A DNA stretch of 64,000 nucleotides, from assembly GCF_000226955.1 (NCBI RefSeq), contig NZ_AGFU01000036.1:40121-104120 (forward strand). The letters run 5' to 3'. This DNA is from Sphingomonas elodea ATCC 31461. Lineage in GTDB: Bacteria > Pseudomonadota > Alphaproteobacteria > Sphingomonadales > Sphingomonadaceae. How positions within the stretch are numbered: the stretch's first letter is position 1; each line of letters starts with the position of its first letter. The notes beneath the pieces are model-generated. The model searched no databases, had not been told where the DNA came from, and worked only from the letters and a program-made list of their open reading frames with translations. Positions 27,460 through 39,049 of the stretch are shown here, piece by piece. Made by a program: the position numbers and the translations under genes.

Positions 27460-28044
27460 ATGGCCAAGCTCTATTTCTACTACGCCTCGATGAATGCGGG
27501 CAAATCGACCACGCTGCTGCAGGCCGATTTCAACTATCGCGAGCGCGGCATGCGCACGCTGCTGTTCACCGCCGGCGTGCACGATCGCGGCGGGCACGGC
27601 GTGATCGACTCGCGCCTCGGCATCCATGCCGATGCCATTCCCTTCGAGGCCGGCACCGACCTCCGCACCATCGTCCGGGACGCGCATTTCGCCGCCCCTC
27701 TCGCCTGCGTGCTGGTCGACGAGGCGCAGTTCCTGTCGGCGGCGCAGGTCCACCAATTGGCGGCGGTGTGCGACGAGGACGAGATTCCGGTGCTCTGCTA
27801 CGGGTTGCGCACCGATTTCCGGGGCGTGCTGTTCGAGGGCGCGGCGGCCCTGCTCGCCCTCGCCGACTCGCTGGTCGAGATCAAATCGGTCTGCGAATGC
27901 GGCCGCAAGGCGACGATGAACCTGCGCGTCGATGCCGAGGGACGCGCGGTACGCGAGGGCGAGCAGCGCGAGATCGGTGGCAACGACCGCTATGTCGCGC
28001 TCTGTCGCCGCCATTTCGTCGAGCGGCGCGGCGCGATCGGCTGA
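27460..28044 (+). CDS. tdk: Thymidine kinase (type II)
   Basis: The 194-residue TK1-type enzyme phosphorylates thymidine in the salvage pathway. The P-loop [15 protein letters not shown] is at residues 6-20, Walker [10 protein letters not shown] near 85, the lasso-domain zinc site uses Cys in SVCECGRK (about 145-149) and ALCRRHF (about 183), and the thymidine-contact region ends [10 protein letters not shown]. It lies 59 bases after rbfA in the same direction. It breaks the usual rbfA-truB adjacency together with the receptor gene that follows. Confidence 0.96.
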   Translation: MAKLYFYYASMNAGKSTTLLQADFNYRERGMRTLLFTAGVHDRGGHGVIDSRLGIHADAIPFEAGTDLRTIVRDAHFAAPLACVLVDEAQFLSAAQVHQLAAVCDEDEIPVLCYGLRTDFRGVLFEGAAALLALADSLVEIKSVCECGRKATMNLRVDAEGRAVREGEQREIGGNDRYVALCRRHFVERRGAIG

Positions 28045-28051
28045 CATACGG

Positions 28052-28083
28052 AAAAGGGCGCCGTGGGTTTCCCCGCGACGCCC
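28052..28083. terminator. Terminator between tdk and the TonB receptor gene
   Basis: GGGCGCCGTGGG (28056-28067) and the complementary arm ending CGACGCCC (28083) form a 12-position stem with one mismatch and one U-G pair. On the minus strand CTTTTCC follows, fitting termination of the receptor transcript. Confidence 0.6.
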
Positions 28084-28124
28084 TCCCGCTATGAAATGCG
28101 CGGGGGCTGCCCCCCGCGCTCCCA

Positions 28125-30392
28125 TCAGAAGTGGAACCGGATCTCGCCGCCGATGATGCGCGGCTCGTTGATCATGCCGGTCAGGTTGTTGAAGTCGATC
28201 GCGCTCTGGGCGCGGATCTGGTTGAGGATGTTGCGGGCGAACGCCGCGACCTCATAGCCCTGCGGCGCGCGATAGCCGATGCGCAGACCGCCCTCGAGCA
28301 GCGAGCGCCCGCGGAACTCCTTGGCCTCGTAGAGGAAGTAGTTGATCTCGCTGCGGTATGCCCAGTCGGTATAGGCATAGACCTCGCCGCCATTCGCCAG
28401 CGGCACGCCGTAGCGCGCGGTGGCGTTGAGCACGAAGCGCGGCGCCTGGGGCAGGCGGTTGCCGTCGATCAGCGCCACGGTGGTGCCGTTCACGACGCGG
28501 GTGGGATCCGTCACGGTGCAGAGCGAACCGCACACCGCCACCGCGAGCCCGGGATCGCGGATCTGGGTGAAGTTGTAGCTGCCGCTGGCGGTCAGATCGA
28601 GGCCACGCACCGGGCGATAGCTGAACTCCGCCTCGACGCCATAGCCGTTGACGTGATCGGCCGAGAGCAGCCGCGTCGAGTTGCTCGCGCCGCCCACCGC
28701 GGTCAGCTGCAGATCGTCGGTACGGAACCAGTAGCCGGTCAGCGCATAGTTCAGCCCCTGTGCCGGCAGCGAACCCTTCACGCCGGCCTCGGCCGACTTG
28801 GTGAACTGCTTGCCCGCGGTGGTCGGCACCGAACCGAAGGTCACGCGGTTCTGGATCGCCGGGCCCAAATAGCCGGTGGCGAAGCGTGCATAGACGTTGA
28901 CGTCGGGGGTCAGCGCATAGGTGGCGCTGGCATCCCAGGTCACCGCTTCGCCCTTCACCTTGGTCTGCACCGGCAGGGTGAGGCCGGTGGTCAGCGGGCC
29001 GAAGCCGGTGATGACGTCGTTCTTGCGGTCATGCGAATAGCGGATGCCCGCGCGCAGGGTCAGCGCGTCGGTCGCCTTGTATTCGCCCGAGGCGAACACG
29101 CCGTAATTCTCGTTGATGTTCACATGGCCGATATTCTGGTTCTGCGCGCCGCCGCCCAGCGGATAGCCATATTCGCTATAGTCCAGATTCTGGTCGAAAT
29201 AGTAGAGACCCGCCTGGCCGCGGAACGCACCGAACTGGTCGGTGGCGAAGCGCAGTTCCTGGCTGAACTCCTTGGGGCTGGTGATGCCGCCGGTGTTCGA
29301 CGGGAACAGCGCGTTGTTCAGGCCCAGCGCCGGGAAGGTGTAGGTGTCGCCGCCGTCGACGTCACCGGTGCTCTGCACCTTGGCGCGCTCGTAGGCGGTG
29401 ATCGAGTAGAGCGTGCCGATCCCGTCGAAATGATAGTCGAGCTGCAGGTTGCTGCCCCACTGCTCCAGCCACTGGCTGGTATAGCCGTCGAGCTTGACGC
29501 GCTTGGGGTCGAAGCCTGCCGAGAAGTTGTTGGAGCCCTGCTGGAAGAGGCCGGCGCGGAACACGCGGGGCGTGCCTTCGAGGTCGCGGCCATGGACGTT
29601 GAGCAGCGCGTTGAAGTCGCCGTTCGTATAGGCCAGCTGCACGCGGCCGGCGCGATCGGTATAGCCTTCCAGCTTGCGGTTCGCGACGCTCTGGGCGCTG
29701 GTGCTGTCGTTCACCACCCAGTTGTCGCGGTGCTGCACCAAGCCGGAAACGCGCAGGCTGAAGCCGCCCCCGAGCGGCGCGTTGAGCGCGAGATCGGCAT
29801 TGACCGTGTTGTAGGTCGCCCAGCTGACGCTGCCGCGTGCCTCATACTGGTCGGTCGGGCGCTGCGACTCGAGCTTCACCACGCCGGCCGGCGTGTTGCG
29901 GCCGAACAGCGTGCCCTGCGGCCCACGCAGTACCTCGACGCGCGCCAGATCGAACGCCGGGAACGACTTGAGCATCGGGTTTTCGAGCGCGACATTGTCG
30001 TAGACCACCGACACAGGCTGCGCGGCGTTGGGATCGAAATCGGTGTTGCCGAGACCGCGGATGTAGAAGCGCGGGAAGGTGCGGCCGAACGAGCTTTCGA
30101 TCTGCAGGCTGGGCGTGCGCGCCGAGAGGAAGCGGATATCGAGGCCCGAAGAATTGAGCACGTCGAGCTTCTCGCCGCCGATCGCGGTGACGGCAACGGG
30201 GACGTCCTTGGCGGCTTCGGTGCGGCGCTGCGCGGTGACGACGATCTCGCCGCTATCCTGCGGCGCGGTCTCGTCGGGCTGGGCGCCCTGGACGGCGGGC
30301 GTATCGCTATGGGCGGCCGCGGCGAGCGCCGAGGGCGTGGTGAGCGCGGCGCTGCCGAGCAGCAGGACGCGGAGAAGAGCGGAAGTGGTCAT
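28125..30392 (-). CDS. TonB-dependent outer-membrane receptor
   Basis: The 755-residue receptor has a signal peptide (about 1-24, LLLGSAALTTPSALAAAA) and a TonB box-like DSGEIVVTAQRR near residues 46-57. Next come the plug domain (VAVTAIGGEKLDVL through VEVLRGPQGTLFGRNTPAGVV, about 60-175) and a 22-strand barrel ending in aromatic RFHF. It imports an unknown large substrate across the outer membrane with TonB/ExbBD energy; siderophore or polyphenol/steroid uptake are common in this FecA-like group. It is an isolated single gene. Two tandem CGTCACGA boxes lie upstream at 30431-30446. Confidence 0.93.
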   Translation of the reverse strand: MTTSALLRVLLLGSAALTTPSALAAAAHSDTPAVQGAQPDETAPQDSGEIVVTAQRRTEAAKDVPVAVTAIGGEKLDVLNSSGLDIRFLSARTPSLQIESSFGRTFPRFYIRGLGNTDFDPNAAQPVSVVYDNVALENPMLKSFPAFDLARVEVLRGPQGTLFGRNTPAGVVKLESQRPTDQYEARGSVSWATYNTVNADLALNAPLGGGFSLRVSGLVQHRDNWVVNDSTSAQSVANRKLEGYTDRAGRVQLAYTNGDFNALLNVHGRDLEGTPRVFRAGLFQQGSNNFSAGFDPKRVKLDGYTSQWLEQWGSNLQLDYHFDGIGTLYSITAYERAKVQSTGDVDGGDTYTFPALGLNNALFPSNTGGITSPKEFSQELRFATDQFGAFRGQAGLYYFDQNLDYSEYGYPLGGGAQNQNIGHVNINENYGVFASGEYKATDALTLRAGIRYSHDRKNDVITGFGPLTTGLTLPVQTKVKGEAVTWDASATYALTPDVNVYARFATGYLGPAIQNRVTFGSVPTTAGKQFTKSAEAGVKGSLPAQGLNYALTGYWFRTDDLQLTAVGGASNSTRLLSADHVNGYGVEAEFSYRPVRGLDLTASGSYNFTQIRDPGLAVAVCGSLCTVTDPTRVVNGTTVALIDGNRLPQAPRFVLNATARYGVPLANGGEVYAYTDWAYRSEINYFLYEAKEFRGRSLLEGGLRIGYRAPQGYEVAAFARNILNQIRAQSAIDFNNLTGMINEPRIIGGEIRFHF

Positions 30393-30600
30393 GGTGGATC
30401 GAGTCCCCGGCAGTGATGGGGCATCCTCTCCGTCACGACGTCACGATCTTTTCTTGTCGATGTCGCCGATTTTTCGCGGGCCTGTAGCGAAAACGTCACC
30501 TCCATCAAGCGGTGCAATCGTTGGTCGGCACGGTTTGCTTCCACCTGTTGCAATTATGTCGTGGTTTGCGTGCGGGGCGCCGCCCACCTATGGCGCGGCG

Positions 30601-31494
30601 ATGCACGGCTGGATCCTTCTCGACAAACCTTTGGGCCTCGGCTCCACCCAGGGCGTGAGCGCCGTGAAGCGGGCGCTCCGCGAGGGCGGCTATGCCAAGG
30701 TGAAGGTGGGCCATGGCGGCACGCTCGATCCGCTGGCGACCGGCGTGCTGCCGATCGCGCTGGGCGAGGCGACCAAGCTGGCGGGCCGCATGCTCGACAG
30801 CGACAAGGTGTATGACTTCACCATCCGCTTCGGCGTGGAGACGGACACGCTGGATGCCGAGGGGAAGGTGATTGCGACGTCCGAGGTATTTGTCGACGGC
30901 GCGGACGTCGAGGATGTTCTCGGGCAGTTTCTAGGCCAGATCGACCAACTGCCGCCCGCCTATTCCGCACTGAAGGTCAATGGCGAGCGGGCCTATGACC
31001 TCGCACGATCGGGTCAGGAAGTTACGTTGGCGACTCGTCGGATCACGATCCACGATCTGCAGTATCTATCTTGGCAGAACGAGGACGGTACACAGTCCGC
31101 TACCCTGCGCGCCCATGTCTCCAAGGGCACCTATATCCGCAGCCTTGCCCGCGACATCGCCCATGCCCTTGGCACCGTCGGCCACGTAACCTATCTCCGC
31201 CGGATCAAGGCGGGGCCCTTCACGCTGGACCAGGCGATTTCGCTGGACTCTTTGGCCGATGCCGCTAAGGAGCGGCGCCTTGAAGACATTTGCCTGCCGC
31301 TGAGGGCGGGGCTGGACGACATCCCGGCTCTACCCCTCACCCCCGATCAGGCAGGGCTGCTCCGCCAGGGGCGGGTCTTGGTCGGGATTGCCGAAGACGA
31401 TGGCCTCTATTTCGCGCTGCTCGGGGAAACCCCCGTCGCGCTGGTAGAGGCGGAAGCCGGAAGCATCCGGGTCGTCCGCGGCTTCAACCTGTAG
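30601..31494 (+). CDS. truB: tRNA pseudouridine(55) synthase TruB
   Basis: The 297-residue enzyme makes pseudouridine at position 55 of the tRNA T-loop. It begins [17 protein letters not shown] and has catalytic Asp43 in [19 protein letters not shown]. It also carries [21 protein letters not shown] and [19 protein letters not shown]. The start is ATG 30601; the long open frame upstream is not TruB-like. It begins the truB-rpsO-pnp series, which in relatives often follows rbfA directly. Confidence 0.97.
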   Translation: MHGWILLDKPLGLGSTQGVSAVKRALREGGYAKVKVGHGGTLDPLATGVLPIALGEATKLAGRMLDSDKVYDFTIRFGVETDTLDAEGKVIATSEVFVDGADVEDVLGQFLGQIDQLPPAYSALKVNGERAYDLARSGQEVTLATRRITIHDLQYLSWQNEDGTQSATLRAHVSKGTYIRSLARDIAHALGTVGHVTYLRRIKAGPFTLDQAISLDSLADAAKERRLEDICLPLRAGLDDIPALPLTPDQAGLLRQGRVLVGIAEDDGLYFALLGETPVALVEAEAGSIRVVRGFNL

Positions 31495-31517
31495 CCTTAG
31501 ATGTCGAAGGAAACGCC

Positions 31518-31787
31518 ATGTCGATCACGCAGGAGCGCAAGGAAGCGCTCGTCAAGGAACACGCCCGCAACGAGGGTGACACCGGCAGCCCCGAAGTGCA
31601 GGTCGCGATCCTCTCGGAGCGCATCGCCAACCTCACCGAGCACTTCAAGACCCACGCGAAGGACAACCACTCGCGCCGCGGTCTGCTGATGCTGGTCAAC
31701 AAGCGCCGCAGCCTGCTGGACTATCTGAAGAAGAAGGACCAGGCGCGCTACGCAGATCTCATCGCGAAGCTCGGTCTTCGCAAGTAA
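31518..31787 (+). CDS. rpsO: 30S ribosomal protein S15
   Basis: The 89-residue helical protein nucleates the central domain of the 30S subunit on 16S rRNA and is full length. It shows the family signature from [20 protein letters not shown] to [14 protein letters not shown] and ends in LIAKLGLRK. The ATG at 31518 is preceded by GAAGGAAA. It lies 23 bases after truB, and a UUCG-capped terminator follows immediately. Confidence 0.99.
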   Translation: MSITQERKEALVKEHARNEGDTGSPEVQVAILSERIANLTEHFKTHAKDNHSRRGLLMLVNKRRSLLDYLKKKDQARYADLIAKLGLRK

Positions 31788-31793
31788 CGACGG

Positions 31794-31819
31794 AAAGGCG
31801 ACCTTCGGGTCGCCTTTTT
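31794..31819 (+). terminator. Intrinsic terminator after rpsO
   Basis: AAAGGCGACC (31794-31803), TTCG loop, GGTCGCC (31808-31814) followed by T5 form a ten-pair stem including A-U pairs, with a stable UUCG tetraloop. It separates rpsO from pnp, probably allowing partial read-through. Confidence 0.92.
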
Positions 31820-31967
31820 GTCATTCCGGTGCGATAGTGCACCGGCGGTCCCCGGCGGAAGGCCGGGTACGAACGGGGGATCCGGCAATACGGTCGGTCC
31901 CACGAGCCACATACGGCTCACGCATAGGCCCCCCGCGTGATTGGCACCGGGGAGTGAAGGAAACGAC

Positions 31968-34310
<2,343 letters not shown>

Positions 34311-34338
34311 TCAACGGCCAACCGACTGACGACAAAGA

Positions 34339-34369
34339 GGGGTCCGGCGCTGCCGGGCCCCTTTTTTTT
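34339..34369 (+). terminator. Intrinsic terminator after pnp
   Basis: GGGGTCCGGC (34339-34348), GCT loop, GCCGGGCCCC (34352-34361) followed by T8 form a ten-pair stem with one U-G pair and an unusually long T tract for this window. Confidence 0.95.
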
Positions 34370-34474
34370 CCGGCATGTTTCCCGTGTTTCCTTTCACCGC
34401 AAATCCCGCTACGTACCTTTACGGGGGGAAAAGGAAGCGGAGCTTCACGACGAGCTTTGGAGTAGGGCGGGACG

Positions 34475-34912
34475 ATGATGGCCACGACGACGATCGCAGA
34501 ACTGCGGCACGATCACGAGATGATCGACATCCTCGCTCGGCGCCTCTCCGGCCTTCTCGAAAGCGACGCCGCCCCAGGCGAGCTCTCTACCGCGCTCGGT
34601 CACCTGCTCAACTGCGTCGCTGATCATCTCGCGCGCGAAGACACCACCATCTACGAGCTCGCCTTGTCGGCCAAGCCCGGCCTGTCCCGCGCCAAGGTGG
34701 ACCAGGTGCGCGAGGAGTTCGAGCGGCTCAAGGCCAACTGGCAGGACTATCTGCTGTTCTGGTCCCCCGACCAGATCGCCGCCGACCGCGCCGGCTTCGT
34801 CGAGGCGAGCCGCGCGATGCTCCCCCGCCTGCGCAACCGGGTGAAGCTGGAGGAAGGCCTGCTGGTCGCCGCCGCGCTGCAGGGCGAGCCGCTGATCCCG
34901 ACCACGCACTGA
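34475..34912 (+). CDS. Hemerythrin HHE cation-binding domain protein
   Basis: The 145-residue four-helix protein opens with ELRHDHEMIDILARRLSGLL, the first His-containing helix of the hemerythrin-like fold. It continues with HLLNCVADHLAREDTTIYELA (second His/Glu helix) and a C-terminal helix NRVKLEEGLLVAAA. Such domains bind a di-iron or other metal centre and may sense or store oxygen, nitric oxide or iron. Fewer histidines remain than in classic hemerythrins, so metal binding is uncertain. The start is ATG 34475, with an ATG one codon later also possible. It follows the pnp terminator. Confidence 0.75.
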   Translation: MMATTTIAELRHDHEMIDILARRLSGLLESDAAPGELSTALGHLLNCVADHLAREDTTIYELALSAKPGLSRAKVDQVREEFERLKANWQDYLLFWSPDQIAADRAGFVEASRAMLPRLRNRVKLEEGLLVAAALQGEPLIPTTH

Positions 34913-34916
34913 TCCC

Positions 34917-35207
34917 ATGGATCGCCAGCGCGCCTACAATGCGCTGATGCACGAGGTTTGTGTCGAGCGGGGCTGGTGCGGAGGCATTGTTGATGACCAG
35001 CCTTCTCACGTCGATGATTTCCTCCCGGAAGCGGGTCCCGTGACCGCTGAACAGTTCGTCGAATGGCTGTTTCAGGCTGAGGGCGTGGATGCATCGTCCG
35101 ATCCGGCCACCTGGGGAAAGCACAAGGACGGGCTGCGCGCGGCGTTCGTCCGCCATATGGGCGGGGATCTGGTCGATGCCTCGGTGCTCAAATGGGATGT
35201 CGGCTGA
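34917..35207 (+). CDS. Hypothetical protein, 96 residues
   Basis: I do not recognise this small acidic protein. It begins MDRQRAYNALMHEVCVERGW and contains three aromatic-rich segments (TAEQFVEWLFQAEG, RAAFVRHMGGDLV, VLKWDVG). There is no signal peptide or membrane segment. The ATG lies four bases after the hemerythrin-like stop, so the two are probably co-transcribed. No strong Shine-Dalgarno is visible, which fits translational re-initiation. Base composition is less GC-rich than most of the window. Confidence 0.6.
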   Translation: MDRQRAYNALMHEVCVERGWCGGIVDDQPSHVDDFLPEAGPVTAEQFVEWLFQAEGVDASSDPATWGKHKDGLRAAFVRHMGGDLVDASVLKWDVG

Positions 35208-35285
35208 CGTCCAGAAGCCGCCCGTCCGTCGCTGCCCTGGCTGTTGCCGGCGGCTCATTGGCCGCATCGCAGCCTGCGGGCGGGG

Positions 35286-35534
35286 TCAGTGACGGGTCCA
35301 TCGATCAACGAGCCGACGGATGAGGACAAACGAGCCGAAGGATAAGCCGAGCGCTATCATCCCAGCGAGGATAAAAGGCCATTGGTTTGAGCGACATGGC
35401 TCCTGGGCGCCCTTACATCCGCCAGTAACGAACGCCACGACCCCGACCACCGGCAGCATTAGAAACAAGCAGATCGCTGCTGCAATTGCGCCAGCTACGC
35501 CGCCAGTTGTCCCGCCGCTTCGGAAAGCAATCAT
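35286..35534 (-). CDS. Small membrane protein with two predicted helices, unknown
   Basis: The 82-residue product has two hydrophobic helices (AGAIAAAICLFLMLPVVGVVAFV, about 14-36, and PFILAGMIALGLSFGSFVLI, about 53-72). They are separated by a loop with two cysteines (GGCKGAQEPCRSN), and the tail is basic. ATG 35534 has GAGGA upstream. I know no family. Composition is visibly more AT-rich than the flanks. It is convergent with the small gene to its left. Confidence 0.5.
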   Translation of the reverse strand: MIAFRSGGTTGGVAGAIAAAICLFLMLPVVGVVAFVTGGCKGAQEPCRSNQWPFILAGMIALGLSFGSFVLIRRLVDRWTRH

Positions 35535-35631
35535 TCATCCTCGCAACTTGACGTAAGGTTCGTCAGCTAGCCACAAATTTCGTAATACTGGTAGTTGGCC
35601 GCTGCCGGCGCATAGCGCGCACACTTTTCAT

Positions 35632-38600
35632 CTACTCCGCCGCCAGCAGGCTGGTCGCCCCACCCAGATCCACCGACACCAGCCGGCTGACCCCGCGTTC
35701 GACCATCGTCACGCCGAACAGCCGGTGCATCCGCGCCATCGTCGCCGCATTGTGGGTGACGATCAGGTAGCGCGTCGCGGTTTCGCGGGTCATCGCCTCC
35801 AGCAGATCACAGAACCGATCCACATTGGCGTCATCGAGCGGCGCGTCGACTTCGTCCAGCACGCAGATCGGCGAGGGCTTGGTGAGGAACAGCGCGAAGA
35901 TCAGCGCCACCGCGGTCAGCGCCTGCTCGCCGCCCGAGAGCAGGGTGAGCGATTGCAGCTTCTTGCCCGGCGGCTGGGCCATGATCTCCAGCCCCGCTTC
36001 CAGCGGATCGTCCGAATCGATCAGCGCGAGATGCGCCTGGCCGCCGTTGAACAGCGTGGTGAACAGCCGGCGGAAATGCTGGTCGACCGCCTCGAACGCG
36101 GCGAGCAGCCGTTGCCGCCCCTCGCGGTTGAGCGTACCGATCGAACCGCGCAGCCGGTGCACCGCCTGGAGCAGTTCGTCGCGTTCCTTCGCGTTGGTGC
36201 CGAAGGCGGCCTCCAGCTCGGCCAGTTCGGTTTCGGCGACGAGGTTCACCGGGCCGAGCCGCTCTCGATCGGTGCTCAGCTTCTCGTGCGCGGCCGATTC
36301 CTCCTGCGGGCTGCGCACCGTCTCGGCATCGAAGCCGAGGCGCACGGGCAACAACGGCGGCGGGCATTCGAAGCGCTCGCCCGAGACGCGGCCCATCTCC
36401 ACCCGCCGGAGATCCTGGTTTTCCGCGCGGGCTGCCGCGCCGGCGCGGCGCTCGCGGGCCTCGGAGAGCGACTCGGCGGCCTTGCGGGCGACCGCCTCGA
36501 CGGTGCGCAGCATCGCCTCCGCCTCGCGCTCGGCAGCCTGGGCGGCGGCGGAGTCGCGCTTCATCGCCTCGTTGGTGGTCTCTGCGTCCGCAAGCTGCGC
36601 GGCGATCTGGGCAGGGCGGGCGGCGATCGCCTCGCGCTCCTGCGCAAGCGTGGCGGCGCGCTCGTCCATCTCGGCCGAGCGCCGGGTGGCGTCGGCGGCA
36701 CGGGCGGACCAACTTTTCGCTTCGGCCCCCGCAGCGGCGAGCCGTTCGCGGGCCTGGGCAAGCTCGCGATCGAGCGACGCGCGGTCGGCGCGGACGCTCG
36801 CCACCGCGGCGCGGGCCTCATCCGCGGCGCGGGATAGTGCGGCCACCTTCGCGCGGGTCTCGGCGCCGTCCGGGAGTGCCGCCTTGGCCGCCTCGGCGCG
36901 GGCGAAGTCGGCGCCGGCTTCTTCGGCCTCGGCGGCGATGCGGGCGCGGCGGGTGTCGAGATCGGCACGCTGCGCCTCCAGACGCTCGATCTGGGCGGCG
37001 GCACGATCCTCGGCGCGGGTTGCCTCGCGCGCGGCGAGATCGGCCTGGTCCAGCCGCTTGCGATTCTCGGCGGCGCTGCGACGCGCCTCGGCGATGGTCG
37101 CCTCGATCCGGCTGAGCTCGGCCGCGGCGGCTTCGAGCGCGGCCTGTGCCGCCGGGCGGGCGCGTTCCAGCGCCGCAAGTCGGTTGACCCGCTCCAACCG
37201 TTCCGCCGCCGCCGCGCCGCCCGAGCGGGCACGATAACCGTCCCAGCGGCGCAGCACGCCCTGCAGCGTCACCAGCCGCTGACCCACGGCAAGGCTCTGG
37301 CCCGAATCGGTCTCGCAGACCAGCACCTGCGCGAGACGGCGCGCGAGTTCGGGCGGCGCCGTGACATGCTCGGCGAGCGACGCCATGCCGGCGGGCGCGG
37401 CGGGATCGGAGGCAAGCGTTTCCGCACCGCTCCAATGGCGTTCGGCGGCGACATCCAGCCCGGCGTCGAGATCGTCGCCCAAGGCCGCGGCGAGCGCCCG
37501 TTCGTAGCCGGCGGCGACGGTCAGCCGATCGAGCAGCCGGTCCTTGCCCGAGGGCCTGGTTGCCTTGGCGAGCGCGCTCGCCTCGCTGTCGATCTGGGCC
37601 AGCTCGGCATGGGCCGTCGCGCGTGCCGCCTGGGCACCGTTGCGCGCCTCGATCGCGGCGCGTTCCTCGGCATCGGCGCGGGCAAGCGCGTCACGCGCGG
37701 TCTCCGCCTGACGGTGTGCGTCGGCGCGGGTTTCGGCGGCGCGGGCACGTTCGGCGTGAAGCGGTGCCGCGTCGCCCAGCGCGCGGGCTTCCGCCGCGAT
37801 CCGGGCCTGGTCGCGCTGGCTGCGCTCGACGCGCGCCCGGGCGGCGGCCAGCGCGGCGTCGGCGACGCGGACCTCGGCCGATTCGCTGGCCTGCTGGGCA
37901 AGGGCCTGGGAGAGCGCCACTTCAGCATCGCGCGCGACGCGCTCCGCCTCGGCAAGCGCTGCCTCCAGCTTCGGTATCCGCGCACCGGTTTCGCGGACTC
38001 GAGCCTCCAGCCCCGCCTGTTCGGCGGTCAGCCGCTCGATCGCCTGCGCGGCATCGCGGGCCAGCGCCGCCTCGCGGGCGCGATCAGACTCCAACCGCCG
38101 ACCTGCCTCAGCGAGTTCGGCGATCCGCCGCTCGACCCCGTGGCGCGCATTCCGGAGCGTTTGTAGCCGGTGCTGGGCGTCGCTGGCCGCGTCGCGCAGC
38201 CGCAGCGACTCGGCGCGGAGCGTGCCAACCGCTTCCGCCGCCGCCAGTTGCGCCGCTTCCGCCTCGGCCTGTGCGGCGCTGCGCTCCGCGACCAGCGACT
38301 CGGCCTCGGTCGCTTCCTTGCGCGCGATATCCGCCGCCGCCGCGGCATCGCGCCAGCGCGCGAAGATCATCCGCCCCTCGGCGACACGGATACGGTCGGA
38401 GAGCTCGCGGTAGCGCTCGGCCTGCCGTGCCTGGCGCTTGAGTGCGGCGGCGCGCTGCTCCTGCTCGCCGATCAGTTCGTCGAGGCGCGTGAGGTTGGTC
38501 TCCGTCGCGCGGAGCTTCTGCTCGGCGTCGCGGCGGCGGACATGGAGGCCGGCGATCCCTGCCGCCTCCTCCAGCATCGCGCGGCGCTCGCCCGGCTTGG

Positions 38601-39039
38601 CAGCGATGATCGCGCCGATCCGCCCCTGGCTGACGAGCGCGGGCGAGTGCGCGCCGGTTGCCGCGTCCGCGAAGGCGAGCGCCACGTCCTTGGCACGCAC
38701 GTCGCGGCCGTTGATGCGATAGGCGGATCCGGCGCCGCGCTCGATGCGGCGGATGATCTCCAGCTCGTCCTGCTGCTCGGGCAGGTCGGCCACCACCGCC
38801 ACCTCGGCGAAGTCGCGCTGCGGGCGGGTGGCGGTGCCGGCGAAGATCACGTCTTCCATGCCGGCGCCGCGCAGCGACTTGGCGCTGGTCTCGCCCATCA
38901 CCCAGCGCAGTGCCTCGAGCAGGTTGGACTTGCCGCAGCCATTGGGGCCGACGATGCCCGTCAGCCCCGGTTCGATCCGCAGATCGGCCGGGTCGACGAA
39001 GCTCTTGAAGCCCGTCAGCCGCAGCCGTTTTATCTGCAC
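35632..39039 (-). CDS. smc: Chromosome segregation protein SMC
   Basis: The 1135-residue ATPase condenses and organises the chromosome as a dimer. Walker A is GIVGPNGCGKSNLLEALRW (residues 29-47). A long Ala/Glu/Arg-rich coiled coil is broken by a central hinge at about 490-620, and the coil returns to the signature LTLLSGGEQALTAVAL (near 1028) and Walker B PSPICVLDEVDAPLDD. The start is ATG 39039 (MQIKRLRLTGFKSFVDP). The coil is very alanine-rich and has produced long non-coding open frames on the other strand. It lies ten bases downstream of a DsbA-like gene on the same strand. scpA/scpB are not in the window. Confidence 0.97.
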   Translation of the reverse strand: MQIKRLRLTGFKSFVDPADLRIEPGLTGIVGPNGCGKSNLLEALRWVMGETSAKSLRGAGMEDVIFAGTATRPQRDFAEVAVVADLPEQQDELEIIRRIERGAGSAYRINGRDVRAKDVALAFADAATGAHSPALVSQGRIGAIIAAKPGERRAMLEEAAGIAGLHVRRRDAEQKLRATETNLTRLDELIGEQEQRAAALKRQARQAERYRELSDRIRVAEGRMIFARWRDAAAAADIARKEATEAESLVAERSAAQAEAEAAQLAAAEAVGTLRAESLRLRDAASDAQHRLQTLRNARHGVERRIAELAEAGRRLESDRAREAALARDAAQAIERLTAEQAGLEARVRETGARIPKLEAALAEAERVARDAEVALSQALAQQASESAEVRVADAALAAARARVERSQRDQARIAAEARALGDAAPLHAERARAAETRADAHRQAETARDALARADAEERAAIEARNGAQAARATAHAELAQIDSEASALAKATRPSGKDRLLDRLTVAAGYERALAAALGDDLDAGLDVAAERHWSGAETLASDPAAPAGMASLAEHVTAPPELARRLAQVLVCETDSGQSLAVGQRLVTLQGVLRRWDGYRARSGGAAAAERLERVNRLAALERARPAAQAALEAAAAELSRIEATIAEARRSAAENRKRLDQADLAAREATRAEDRAAAQIERLEAQRADLDTRRARIAAEAEEAGADFARAEAAKAALPDGAETRAKVAALSRAADEARAAVASVRADRASLDRELAQARERLAAAGAEAKSWSARAADATRRSAEMDERAATLAQEREAIAARPAQIAAQLADAETTNEAMKRDSAAAQAAEREAEAMLRTVEAVARKAAESLSEARERRAGAAARAENQDLRRVEMGRVSGERFECPPPLLPVRLGFDAETVRSPQEESAAHEKLSTDRERLGPVNLVAETELAELEAAFGTNAKERDELLQAVHRLRGSIGTLNREGRQRLLAAFEAVDQHFRRLFTTLFNGGQAHLALIDSDDPLEAGLEIMAQPPGKKLQSLTLLSGGEQALTAVALIFALFLTKPSPICVLDEVDAPLDDANVDRFCDLLEAMTRETATRYLIVTHNAATMARMHRLFGVTMVERGVSRLVSVDLGGATSLLAAE

Positions 39040-39049
39040 GGGATGTCGA

